64,000 nt of DNA from Heliopora coerulea. Lineage: Eukaryota; Cnidaria; Anthozoa; Scleralcyonacea; Helioporidae. Shown here in pieces: positions 25,736 to 37,062 of the stretch. A program made the position numbers and the translations under genes. Below the pieces are notes generated by a model. That model had not been told where the DNA came from. It did no database searches and saw only the letters and a program-made list of their open reading frames with translations. The stretch is taken from assembly GCA_030142905.1 (NCBI GenBank), contig JASJOG010000015.1, forward strand, positions 1,121,001 through 1,185,000, in the 5' to 3' direction. How positions within the stretch are numbered: the first letter of the stretch is position 1; the number at the start of each line of letters is the position of its first letter.

Positions 25736-28700
25736 CTATAATACAGTTATTTGGCCTTTTTGGTTACGGTTGGTGAAGTTGTTGTTTCTTGTGCACATGT
25801 AATAGTAGATTCCCTTTTTTAGTTTTAAAACTACTCCAGGAAAAGAAGGCGAGGAGTTGTCTAATTGATCTTGAAATTTAAGATTGAGTAAGAACCTTTG
25901 ATTTTGAACAGGAGAGCTACGTATGACACGATTGAAGAATCCTGAGCTGGCCATGGATACAGCTAAATCGTTGTTTGTTTCAGTCACGTAGTCGGCGCTC
26001 CAAATCACCTCGGCACTTTCAAACATTTTTCCATTTTCAGAAAGCTTTACATTGCGTCCTGGTTCGTCCGTCTGTACCATATTACTGCGGTCAGTGCCTA
26101 AAAAAGGAAATTGTGCGTTAAAAATTTTGAAAATTTTAGAGGTGAAGTAAAAGTTTCTATCCGGCAAGTGAAAAAGCTAAAAGACGCCGAAGGAAAATAG
26201 ATGAAATGAGAATAAAAGGTAATTAAAAAGGGCAAATCGTCAAAAAATGAGAAGAAAAGGAAGAAAAAAAAAATGGAAAGAAAGGGAAGGAAACTAATAA
26301 GGGATAAAAAAAAAAGGTCAGTTTTGCATGAGATCACAAACGATCATTTACGCTACCTCTTCTTCCTTCTCCATCATTGTTATGTGGGTTAGTGTTGGCG
26401 CCTGGATAAAATAACGTAGCTTAGTTGAGAGGAATAATCTTTGCGTGCAAGAAAGCTATCATGTGAATGTTTTGTCAAGCTTTGTCGTTTTAGACAACTT
26501 CCCCCCCCCCCCGCATTTCTGCGCGTCGCGGTAAATTACCTTCCGCCTCTACTACGCAACCACAAGTTTCACAGGCTTAATGCAAGATGCGTAAAGAAAG
26601 TAAGGAAAATAGGAAGTAAAAAAAAAAATCGATGAAAAAAATTGGAAAAGAAGAAATGAAGAGAAAAGCTAAACACAAAAGAAGAAATCAGAAAGAAAAA
26701 AGAAAAGCGAAGGAGAAACATGTAATCTCATCAAGGTGCAACATGGTTAGGACCGACAAATTAGTCACAATAATATCTCTTGACGTACATAGGGTGCAGG
26801 TGTGGGTTAACCCTTTCCTGGCAGTTGGGAGGGTTAATCAGGGCCCCCCTGAGCCCTGCGTCATCACGCATTCTCATCACGAATGTCGTGTAAATCACAA
26901 CTAAATGCTCAAAAAAGAACCCGTCCAAAAAAACCGGAGTATCACAACTTTTCTTGACAGAATGATGAGTGAGGATGACTTTGCAATAAAGTTTAAATAT
27001 TAAAGTCTCACTTTTTTTCTTGCTCTAACTCGAATTTTGAGTTCACAAGATGTTATTTTTCGGAATCTGTTTTGTTCTGTTGGTTGTAAACCAACCACGT
27101 TGGCAATGACGTGACAGGTGACATACCTGTCCACTGTATATGAACATAATCTGTATCATTCATGACCAGTCTCCTAGGCACGAAGTCATATTCCACAGCA
27201 GGATAGACCTGTACGATGTTCCCTCTCTTGCCGCGAACGTTCAAGTTGTGCACCACCCCATCGTCTGGGATATTGCCCAGTCTTCTAGGTCTTAAGGTGA
27301 AAACGTAGGAACGGTCTTGAAAGGTTCTTCCAAACTGGGCGGTGTTGACAGCTAACTGAAGAGGGATATTGAACTTTGTAGCTTTGACTTTCGGGTCGTT
27401 CTTTACCGGTGACCTAACACGAACAAAATCATAGCAAACATATAAAGCTTTACATATATCTGGGCGGAAAGACATATTTATTTAGTCGAACGTCGATTAT
27501 CCGGACCCCGATTATCTGGATTTTTGATTATCCGCACTTCTCCGGTCCCGATTTCTTTATGAATGCTAAGTAGTAGTAAAGACGATCATCCTTGCCCATA
27601 TTGAAAGAGTCGTAATGCCTTATTATTATTATTTTTAGCCTACGCAGAATTGTCTTTGGTAACGTATAGTCAGCAATTGTGAGAAGCAAAAGAACTTGTT
27701 TGAGTATTTTCAACGGAATGAAAAGTGACTACGTGCATTCCACATCAATTTTAAGAAATTTTATTCGGATCATTTTAAGGCAACGTATACGTTTTAAGTG
27801 TAGCAAAAAAACCAAATTCTTAATTAATATTGATATTTTCTATTATCCGAACTTTTTAAATGTCTTCCAACGAGTCCGGATAATCGACGTTCGACTATAA
27901 TAGGGAAAGAAACCGATAAATCCAGGAACAGTTTAGCATTCCCCCAGGAGAAGTTTAACTATTGTACGAGAAAGGAAATTGTGCAAAATATCGTGATGAT
28001 TGCAGTGTCGTGCGTCATAGGCAGAGCTGTTTATCTTGTTCTTAACTTTATTGCGTTGAAGAAGTTTCGTGTGATAAAGATTGATTTACTCTAATTTAAC
28101 CTAGCTCAAAACGTTTTGAAAACTTTCTTACTTATCACCGTTCTGGTCCCTGAAAGTATTGTCCCGATCATAGTCCATCGTGGAAATGTTGTATCGAATT
28201 CTTAGAACGCAACGTTGCTCGAGACCAGATTGGAAATATGGTAGCACCCACGTGTAGTTGAGAGGTACGGCATTCACACCGTTGCCAAGGTGGTTTGTTC
28301 GTGAATGACTCGCTTTTTGGCAATCCGGTTCAGGAAGTTTCACCAGGCATGATTCTTTTGGCTTGAGGGTATCAGGGTCCATCTCAAGCGCGTCGATATC
28401 TTCGGATACATAAGGAATTCCCCAAACTAGAGGGATTTCTTTAGTACTGGCAGCCTCGCAGCTTTTCTTAGTCGTGAACTTCGGCATTTCTTCCAGCGAA
28501 TTTGTAAACATCACCCAAATTCCACCTCCGTTGGAGCAGTCCTTTGGATTATTGTATTTCGAAGCGTGTTTGAATCCTGTTTTTTTATTTTGCTTGAGGT
28601 AGTACTCCAAGCACTCGCCTTGTAAGAAATTGGAGAAAAAAATCACAAAGTCTGTCGGTTTTGACCTGCTCTGGTTCAAAGCGTTTAGGCGTAACTTGAA

Positions 28701-31700
28701 AAGATTTTGTTCAAACCTTTTTAAGCCTGAGTAACGTCAAACTACGTCTGCTTCACCACCTGGCCATGTTGGAAATATGTTCGCCTGTTTTTTTATATAA
28801 GAAATGATGGCCACTTTGTTGCCTGCCTTTGTCCTGCTGTTGCAGCACCAAGTAAGTCAAAAGGATGCAAAAGAAACATAAAAAGAAATCCTGACAACTT
28901 CTTTGTTTCCGGGAGATTTGCTTATTTCATATAAGATATAAACAAGAAGGAGTGTTTCTTAACCCCACAAATGGATAGAGTTTGTGCTCAACGGAAAATG
29001 AGACAGTTTTTTGTAGACTCTGGCATGCTAAAACCTGCGCTGTGATAAATTAAACTTAGCTTAAGATCTTAATGATTTAGTTATATCGTGCACATTCATG
29101 AACAAGTTAAACATAAAAATGAAAATACCTTTCTTGTTGGTGTTAAAGCTGTTTTTTCGGTAGTAATCGCAACGCTTTTCATCGTTCGCCATAACTGCAA
29201 TGTCTTTCCAGTCAGTTGGATGCCAGTAAGGGTAGTAGTCGCGCTCTTCAGGGCATTCGTAACCATACTGGTTGCCGTTTGGGTTCTGTCGTGTGTATTT
29301 GCTAGTGGTACCTTTAAGATTTTGGTCGGCAGTGAACAGTCCTACACGTTGATTATTACAGTTCAGTTTTATTATGTGATGTCATCGTGACAAAGCTGAA
29401 AATCGCTACAACGATAACAGCAACAACAGAAAACCCCCCAGCAGCAACAGCACCAGCTACAAACAAAAACCCGAAATAAACAACCAGAACCACAATGACA
29501 TTGACAGGCGACAACAACAACAACCGCATAAACGACAATAACCACAACAACAACAACGGCAACAACGACGACAACAATGGCAACAGCCACAACAACAGCA
29601 ACAAATCAAAGACAGCAACAAGAACAAAGACAGCAACAACAACGACGACCACACCAACGGCAATACAAACGGTAAAAGCAACAACAACAACAGCAACATT
29701 AACGATAAAAGTAACAACAACAACAACTGCAACTTTAACGGTAAAGCAACAACAACAACAACAAAACGACGACAGAAACGGCGACAACAACAACGATACT
29801 AACAACACCCACAGAAACCACTATCACCACCGCAACATCAACATGCCTTGATTTCTTTCTCTTCTGTTGCATTTGTCATACCATTCCCAGGGTTCATGCA
29901 ATACAAATACGGGATGGACTTGTCTGCTCTTTTGCAATTGCTTATCTTTAACTGTCTTCATGACACTGTCTTTTATTAGTGTGTATCGAGGAGTGTTTGT
30001 AGTCTGACCTAAATAATTAGCGTTAAACAGAATTACATTAATGTTCATAATTCTTAAAACAAGTGGTTTACTACAGTCTTTTACTCCATCTCCATCTCCG
30101 TCTTTCCTTCCCAGTTTCCCTCTTACTGTCCCTGTTCCTATTCCCCTTTCCCCCTTTTCATTCTCGATCATACTCTCCTTGCTCTCCCTCTCCGTCTGCC
30201 AGCTCTCTACATCTCCCTAAATCTTCTGCCTCTCCTCTCTTTCACACCCCCTCCTCCTTCATCCTTTCCATCTCTCCCTCTTCCTTTCCCATTTCCCCGC
30301 TGACTAGACTATTCATGTAAACTGATGAAATGCTGGTTTTAGTTACAATTGTGGACTGTATTAATCAAGTGTCTTCTGTTTCTACATAAATATTTGTCTT
30401 ACCATTTCGCATTGTGTCTGAATTTAACGTATAGATAGAACCATATCTATTATCTTGACACTTGTACTGAAGAATGATGTCACAGTTAAGATCCTGGTCT
30501 CCACAACCATGCTGGTTAGTCCACTCAATGGTAAGAAAACTTTTTCCAATTTTTCCAGGCAGTGAATTATGCTTGCTGCCACTCATGAAATATTTCTTTA
30601 AAAAAAATGAATAGTTCATTACTCTGCCTCGTTCATTTGTTAAAGGTCATGGTTAAAAATTTTACACGTGAAACTGATGTTTTTGTCTTACGAAACTTAT
30701 AAAACTTCATTTTGCGAATGTTTATGTTATGTTGAAAATTTTTCTTACAGTTCATTTGTGAGCTTACTCATTTCTCATTCATGTGCAAATTCCTTTGTCA
30801 AGCACATTAGTTATTCACGAGCATAACAAAGAAAGTCAGTACCGAGACTGTGGTTTGTAGCGTAAAATTTTGACAACTTTATACTTGATATACAAAACAA
30901 CAGATTCCGAAAAATAACGTCTTGTGAACTCAAAATTCGAGTTAGAGCAAGACAAAAGTGAGACTATAATATTTCGACTTTATTGCTAAGTCATCATCAG
31001 TGATCATCATTCTGTCTGATGATGATTTTGAAATATAGTCGAAATATTACAGTCTCACTTTTGTCTTGCACTAACTCGAATTTTGAGTTCACAAGATGTT
31101 ATTTTTCGGAATCTGTTTTGTTTTATATTTCTTGAAGTTGTCGGCTGGTTGTGGTTTCTCAACTTGATATTCCATTCATAAATACAGATTTATTTATTTT
31201 TTTAATGAGATATATCGTAATCTCGAGAGATGCGTTGGATCTGACTTCCTGACACCTCGTAAGTTGGCTACAAAAATCGGAAAAATGATATAAAAGTAGA
31301 GACACATACGTAGGTAGAGCTGAACGGCGTGTGAAACTCTGAAAGAGTGAGGGAAGTGCCAAGCCTTAAGAAAGAAGATACTAAGATTTGGAGGGAAGGA
31401 ATTTACTTTCATAAGTCTCCCCATTTTCTTTACCCTTCTGGTTACAAAAACTCGGCTATCGCTTCGTTCAACGACCTACTCAGTGTTTGGAGACCCTATG
31501 AAACACTCCTGGAAATTTCGTTATTAAAAACTTACCAGGCGTTTCAAACTCTGGTTTTTGAAATTTACCATTGGTTTTTGTGATGCTTACCATGTTATAC
31601 TGTAGATCCTGATGACCGTTGGCGTGAGGATAAATCTCACCAACAGTGTAACCTCCTTTGGCATTGTTCTGTTAAAAAAAATTTTAGAAAAAACGATTGC

Positions 31701-33798
31701 CGAATGTTAGGTTACAAACGACAACATGGAATCAGTAAAATATGACCGCAACCCATCTGCGATTTCGCAGAAAATGCAGATTGCTTCACGAGAAGTACAT
31801 GCGTTAGCATTTACGCGTGAGTTAGTGGTACATCATAAGCGGAAAAGTGGGCAATTTCCACTTCAGTCGTACTAACCAACGAATATTTACCATTATGTTT
31901 TTATGTTAGCCAGTTCATATTCTGGCCATTATTCCCTCCCGCCAAACATTGCTAGGAGGTAACCGAGGTACATGTGTTCCCATTGGTTCAAATTATTATT
32001 ATTATTACTATTATTATTATTATCACCATCATCATCATCATCAAATAAATTTTAACAGGATAGGCGTTTCAGTAATGAATTACTGTAATTAACACGCGTC
32101 CTGTGTATATATAAGAAAAAGAACTTTCAATAAAATATATCATAAAATTGATGTTGCAAGTCATAAATTTACATACTATTAAGGTAGTTAAAAATAATTT
32201 AAAACAATTTAATGTAAAAATATATCAAAATTAGCTAAAATTTTTAAAATAATTGTCAGCAGCTTGAACAAATATATCTAGTTTATCAATCCTACGGATA
32301 TCTAATGGAAGTTCACTATAGATGAGAGCAGCTTGATAGAAGAAGGCTTTATGAGGCCATACAAGAGCACTTCCCCGTCTACCATACGAGAACACTTTCC
32401 ATACTAAGAAAATTTATAAACGACGTTTTGGTTGCTAAACTTTGAAGGATACAACGAGCTCCTCAGTTTTTCAACCTTGAGGAATAACAGAAGCTCTTCT
32501 GGTGACTTTAAAGCTCCTCTCTGATTTCCTTTTATTGCTGAAACTAACATTTCAATCCAGATATTTCGTTAGAACTTCGAACCTTTGAGATGTTTTTAAG
32601 AGTGAATCAAGGAAACGTGCTGTTTCCTTATCTTTTTTTAAACGTATACTCCAATTATATTACACGAGTGCTCTCTTACGCATGCATACGTGATTGTATT
32701 CTTGGGGAGGTTCTTGTGCGTGAGCATCAGTTTGTGTGAGATGTGAAATGAATAGGCGTTAGTTCACCATCGATACGTTGTCAGTATTTTTAGGTTTTAT
32801 ACGTTTTATAATTAACGTATTTTTATCTGTATATGTAAGGCACCGTCATAATTGGAGTAACTTGTGAAGGCCTTTCAGCAGTAATTAATTTTGTAATTAA
32901 TACTGAAGCTTAATAAATCACGAAACAATTACATAGCAAACGTACAAAATTTGCTTAAATGCAAATTTGAATTAGGGAAAATGTTCATATGTTTGTGGTG
33001 GCGACTAGTTTCTACTCAATCCCTTTTCGTCAATCAATTCATAAAATAAAAAAAAAAGAAAGTTTTCAAAGTGATGGTTTAGTCGGTATGAGAAATATAA
33101 GCGGGTTATGCATTTAGAAAAAAAAGATTGAACCAAAAGACAACCAGTCTGTTCGTATTTGCTTCACCTTTAATGGTCACTGTTCAGAACGATAAGTCAG
33201 CTTCATAATTACGTTTATGCCTCGTAACACAGAAGCCGGTTATTTAGAAAAGTTCTGTAAATAAAACATGTAAAGTGATCGATATCTGTAGATCTCACAA
33301 GATTAAAACCATGAAATAAAAATGGAGTGCTGCGTAGGCAGTGTGGAAATCGTAGTGAAATAATCAGAAAGGTTTGAGTACTGCCGAAATGTGAGAGTAG
33401 TTATCTAACGTTTCGAGCGAAGGCCCTTCGTCAGAGAGAAAAAACCTAAACGAAGGGCCTTCGCTCGAAACGTTAGATAACTACTCTCACATTTCGGTAG
33501 TACTCAAACCTTTCTGATTATTTCACTTCGATCTCACAAGATTGACCGTTGTGTGATTTCATAAGCTGGAAACAAGTAAGGCTGACTTCTGTTTTGACAT
33601 CAGGATAACTTTGTAATTTTTTTACCTTACCTGAGAGTCAAATACGCGATTGGCATTGTTACGATTCGCTCCTCTTCCATTTAGCCTGTTGTTAGAACCT
33701 CTTGGATTGTGCAAGTACACGTCACACTGCACATTCTGCAAATAGATCGTCAAATAGGATGCGAGAAAAGCCACGGAAAGTGAGCAAAGCTTTGCCAT
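25736..33798 (-). CDS. DD3-3: DD3-3-like secreted protein, copy C (complete, 9 exons, 664 aa)
   Basis: Exons on the minus strand: 33798-33631, 31668-31591, 30595-30403, 30008-29847, 29341-29129, 28618-28132, 27413-27127, 26401-26357 and 26097-25736. They sum to 1995 nt without a frame break. The ATG at 33798 begins a signal peptide ([20 protein letters not shown]) ending before [16 protein letters not shown]. The other family landmarks are all present: [74 protein letters not shown] and a C-terminal [18 protein letters not shown]. Intron 4 starts with GC (CAAG/gcatgt at 29847/29846); copies A and B have GT there. Exon 6 is one 487-nt block where B has 394 and 27 nt. It carries an extra Asp/Asn/Arg-rich stretch after NISTMDYD. 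The introns hold a LINE fragment and several fold-back elements. Secretion is inferred; the function is unknown. Confidence 0.86.
26953..27083. mobile_element. Partial copy of the 'CAGATTCCGAAAA' fold-back family
   Basis: The sequence GACAGAATGATGAGTGAGGA through TTGAGTTCACAAGATGTTAT to CGGAATCTGTTTTG matches one arm plus the core of the 30893-31124 element. It ends about 43 bp from the exon 7 splice donor (27126) of DD3-3 copy C. Confidence 0.65.
27483..27897. mobile_element. Pogo/Tigger-like MITE with matching 23-bp TIRs
   Basis: The left end TAGTCGAACGTCGATTATCC (continuing GGA) at 27483-27505 is the exact inverse of the right end 27875-27897. TA-rich flanks fit TA target duplication. The TIR resembles those of pogo/Tigger elements. 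The roughly 415-bp interior has no transposase. It lies in intron 6 of DD3-3 copy C. Confidence 0.75.
29399..29845. repeat. Degenerate (CAA)n tract filling intron 4 of DD3-3 copy C
   Basis: Nearly the whole 505-bp intron (29342-29846) is CAA/CGA/AAC-rich on the plus strand, that is GTT-rich in the transcript. Its donor is the GC dinucleotide noted for copy C. Confidence 0.9.
30075..30295. repeat. Pyrimidine-rich (CTCC/CTTC) tract
   Basis: About 220 bp of C/T-rich sequence on the plus strand, purine-rich in the transcript, in intron 3 of DD3-3 copy C. Confidence 0.85.
30893..31124. mobile_element. Fold-back element, family 'CAGATTCCGAAAA' (two-armed copy)
   Basis: The arm 30893-30981 (ACAGATTCCGAAAAATAACG ... 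TTGTGAACTCAAAATTCGAG) and its inverse 31033-31124 are about 90% identical over some 88 bp, around a short ATC-rich core. Sequence just outside the right arm (TTGAAGTTGTCGGCTGGTTG) recurs beside other copies, so the full element is larger. It lies in intron 2 of DD3-3 copy C. Confidence 0.75.
31995..32046. repeat. (ATT)n/(ATC)n microsatellite
   Basis: Simple repeat next to the LINE remnant at 32231-32386; it may be that element's 3' tail. Confidence 0.85.
32231..32386 (-). mobile_element. LINE reverse-transcriptase C-terminal remnant
   Basis: On the minus strand a frame ending in TAA at 32233-32231 reads [20 protein letters not shown] followed by [17 protein letters not shown]. This resembles the last 50 residues of LINE ORF2 (the WNSLPxxIR...SFK...LK region). 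An ATT/ATC tract at 31995-32046 could be its 3' tail. It lies in intron 1 of DD3-3 copy C, in the same sense as the gene. Only the C-terminal end survives. Confidence 0.5.
33311..33530. mobile_element. Fold-back element with near-perfect 77-bp arms
   Basis: The left arm 33354-33430 (GAAATAATCAGAAAGGTTTG ... TAACGTTTCGAGCGAAGGCC) and inverted right arm 33450-33529 differ at very few positions, around a 19-nt loop. The left outer flank (GGAGTGCTGCGTAGGCAGTG) also recurs at 36.3 kb, so the right terminus here is truncated. It sits in intron 1 of DD3-3 copy C. Confidence 0.75.
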
Positions 33799-36296
33799 GT
33801 TTATCACACAAGTACCGAACTTTTGTCCGTAACCCAACTGTGAGAATTGGTAGACTGTTGAATTTTTTTGATACCCGAAATGATTATGCCAGCGGAATCG
33901 ACGGCATGCAGACGCAAACAATGGCACAGTTGTTCAAGGTCGCACCTAACTGGGCCACTAGAATGGCAGAGGTTTTAACTAGTGTACGTTATTGAGCACA
34001 AGAAACATGGTGAGTTCAATTCTTAAAAGAATTAAATATCGACGTTGTACTCCATGGGAATGGTACGCTGTGCAGGTGCATGCTTGTGGATATGCAGACA
34101 ATAGGAAATGCACTGATTTTGGAAAATTAGCATTTTTTGTTCCAACATTGACCAAAAGACATCTGCTCCAAATTTACCTTGAAATCGAAATTATTGGTCC
34201 ATCATCATTAATGGTGTAATGACGAATTAAAGTCAAGATTCTTTACCGGAGTCAAAACGACATTTCAAAAACTGAATTCAGCAGAACTTGATACGACACA
34301 AGTAACTGCGTCCTATTCAACTTGTCGCTGTACAATGTAATTTATTCCATATGTATATGACAAAAGCGGCAATTGCCGGCCTAGCATACCAAAAACGACT
34401 ATTGTCAAAAACAGGCAAAGAAAATTATCGAACTAAAAAATTGATTGAAAGAGAAGAAACGGTGAAAGGCGAACGTAAAATGAAAACCGTTCGCGGCTTC
34501 ATTTGAGTGAACGGCGAGACGGAAATCAGAGACAAATTGGAAATTAAATATTTCCCTTAAACAGAACCGTTTTCTTCCCTTGAGGTACTGTATAGATACA
34601 ACCACGATAAGCAATTCATCACCGACAAGGGAGTCTTTGTTCCTACGCTTTCGTCGCCCACTTGTTGAAATTCAATGAAACAGCAAGAAAATTTACATTC
34701 GCGCTCTTCAGAGCGTTGGCTGCTTTGTCAGCCTAAAATCAACAGATTGAAGCCATTTTAATGATATGGACATCTGGTAACAAGTTTTCGTTTTATTCTG
34801 CAGAAAACTACAAGGTGAACAGTCGAACTTCTTGATCTTAACCAGACTGTTTGAAGTATCCATTTCTTTTGGTTGTTGACGGTGTGATATGTATTATTTT
34901 CAAAACACAGTGGCCTGAACCATCCTCTACTTATACTAGCTTTGGTGATTAAGAAATACCTTTGAACATATTTACATGCTATTTGAAACAGTCAGCTAAT
35001 TATTGTGACATTATATTGACATACAATATATGTATGAATACGAAATAGCACTTTCGATATACTGTAACTAACCAAAATCAAATGAATGAACGCACATTTT
35101 GTTCTCTTAAGAATTAAGAACCGAGTTATTTGTAGCTGGAATTTCTTCGCATTCTGACGTTTTACAAGAAATGACCCTGAGAAAACGTACAGAAACGAAA
35201 ATAACGAAAAAAACTTCGGGCAACGGCCTTTCTTAAGAGAGTGCAACGTCTTGTTGGGTTTGTGTTGATTGTTCATATTCACCCAGTAATAACAATGAAA
35301 CTGATGCTGGTCAAAGGAATATTAATCCGTGGCCGGGAATAGCTTGGTCTTGAAGACCTCGACAAATGGCAGTGGTATTTTCGACGTGGTGAATTGGGAA
35401 AGAGTTGCATGTCATTGTTTTGAAAATTCAGTCAACATGTCGATTTAGTTATGTCATATTTAGTTGTCATACATACATACGTACACACGTACATTCATAC
35501 GTACATACATGCATACAAACAAATACGATGCATGCATACATCCAGCCGTCCATCCATCTACATGATATTTCATTTCTACGAGAGGCGGAGTCTCGGCATC
35601 TAATCCCTGGAGCCACTTGCGTAGAAATATATATCGGAGGGAGTATAGTTCCCTGATACATTCACAAAGGAAAAAAATCTCGGGGACTCATTTCGTGGAC
35701 ACCGTGCAGTGCCGGTAGTCAGAGGTTACGCGTTGTCAATGATTACACCAAGGAAGAAACGACTGCTGAGGAGATACGCCAGCAGTTTGAAATTTTAGTT
35801 TACCTTAAATAAGTCTCCCGTATTCGTGCTTATCCTTATTTTGTTCCATCGTTTCAAATTTCTTACGCATCAATTTTTTTTCTCTCTTCAGTTAGTATAA
35901 ATGTTCGGCCGAGTGAGAGTGCCATGGTGGTCGTCCTTTAATAGCAACAATAGCAACGAACACAAGGAGGTCATTGGAGATCATCGTAATGATAAATAAT
36001 AATAATAATAATCAGGTATATGTGAAACGTTTGCACACAAGCATTTATTTATGGGTATTATATGGTAGGATATTATATTAATTTATGTTTTCATGATAAT
36101 CTGACACTGCCGAAGTCAACTGAAAAATGTTGACTCGAGCAGGATTTGAAGTCGCACCTTCGGGATACCAACTCGCCACTTTATTCCTGTTGAGTTATCC
36201 AGTCCACTGGGATTGGAGGCGAGTTTTTTTTATCCAACTTAAGCGCACGAGATCGAATCCAATCAAGTTAGGATCAAATCCCGCTCGATTTCGAAA

Positions 36297-36385
36297 TCAC
36301 ATTTCGGCAGTACTCAAACCTTTCTGATTGTTTCACTTCGATTTCCACACTGCCTACGCAGCACTCCATTTTTATATCATGAAAA
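36297..36385. mobile_element. Single-arm copy of the 33.3 kb fold-back element
   Basis: The sequence ACATTTCGGCAGTACTCAAA through CACTGCCTACGCAGCACTCC to TTTTTAT is the inverse of 33311-33395. It includes the outer end missing from the right side of that element. Confidence 0.7.
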
Positions 36386-36461
36386 CATTTCTGTTCATGT
36401 ATCTCTGAGAATGATTGTGAAATATTAATTTATATAAGCGTGTATTTATGAGTATCCCCAT

Positions 36462-36645
36462 GTGAAAGAGGGAGAATGTCCCAAGATAAAAGCAAACATG
36501 GCGGTAGGAAAGAAAGAGATGCGATTCCCTGCTCCACAACTAAACACTACTGTCTTGTTGGCGGGAAAACGCTTCAAAGGTAACCTTGGATTATTAAGAC
36601 ATCAACGGACTCATCCCAGTGCTAAAAAATCATCAACAAGGCTGG
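36462..36645 (+). pseudogene. Degenerate C2H2 zinc-finger-like fragment
   Basis: A frame at 36462-36953 contains GKRFKGNLGLLRHQRTH, the second half of a classical C2H2 finger: Phe, Leu and both zinc-binding His in HQRTH. The two Cys expected before GKRF are absent. Such fingers accompany some retroelements in animals. The frame then runs into a palindrome and low-complexity sequence. It is probably a repeat-derived relic. Confidence 0.3.
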
Positions 36646-36669
36646 TCCAGCGTAGGCAGCGGCGCAACA

Positions 36670-36733
36670 ACACAACACCAAGGGAGGGATTCTCGCTTAA
36701 CACAAAGCGAGAATCCCTCCCTTGGTGTTGTGT
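36670..36733. repeat. Perfect 29-bp inverted repeat (hairpin, 6-nt loop)
   Basis: Arms 36670-36698 and 36705-36733 are exact complements (ACACAACACCAAGGGAGGGA, then TTCTCGCTT), with loop AACACA. A short direct repeat (CATCCCAGTGCTA) lies on both sides of the region, near 36611 and 36734. Confidence 0.9.
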
Positions 36734-36949
36734 CATCCCAGTGCTAGCTGATACGCGTAAGGGTAATATCTTCTGCGATCTCGCTGTTTTAACCTTCTAT
36801 GTTACTTTTTATAACGTGTACGTTTTGATGATTGTATATGTAGTTATAGCTTCTTTCTTTGTTTTTTTTTTTTTTCGTATTTTTATAATGACCGTCGGTC
36901 TTCTTCTTTTACAAAGGACAAACAGCACACATATTTATGGGTATTATAT

Positions 36950-37062
36950 ATAAGCTTATATTTATTACTGTTATTATTCTTCTTCTTCTTATTATTATTA
37001 CTATTACCATTATTATTATTATTACTATTACCATTATTATTATTACTATTGTTACTATCAGT
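36950..37062. repeat. (ATT)n-rich microsatellite
   Basis: TTATTATTACTATTACC-type repeats in intergenic DNA upstream of the 38.3 kb gene. Confidence 0.85.
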
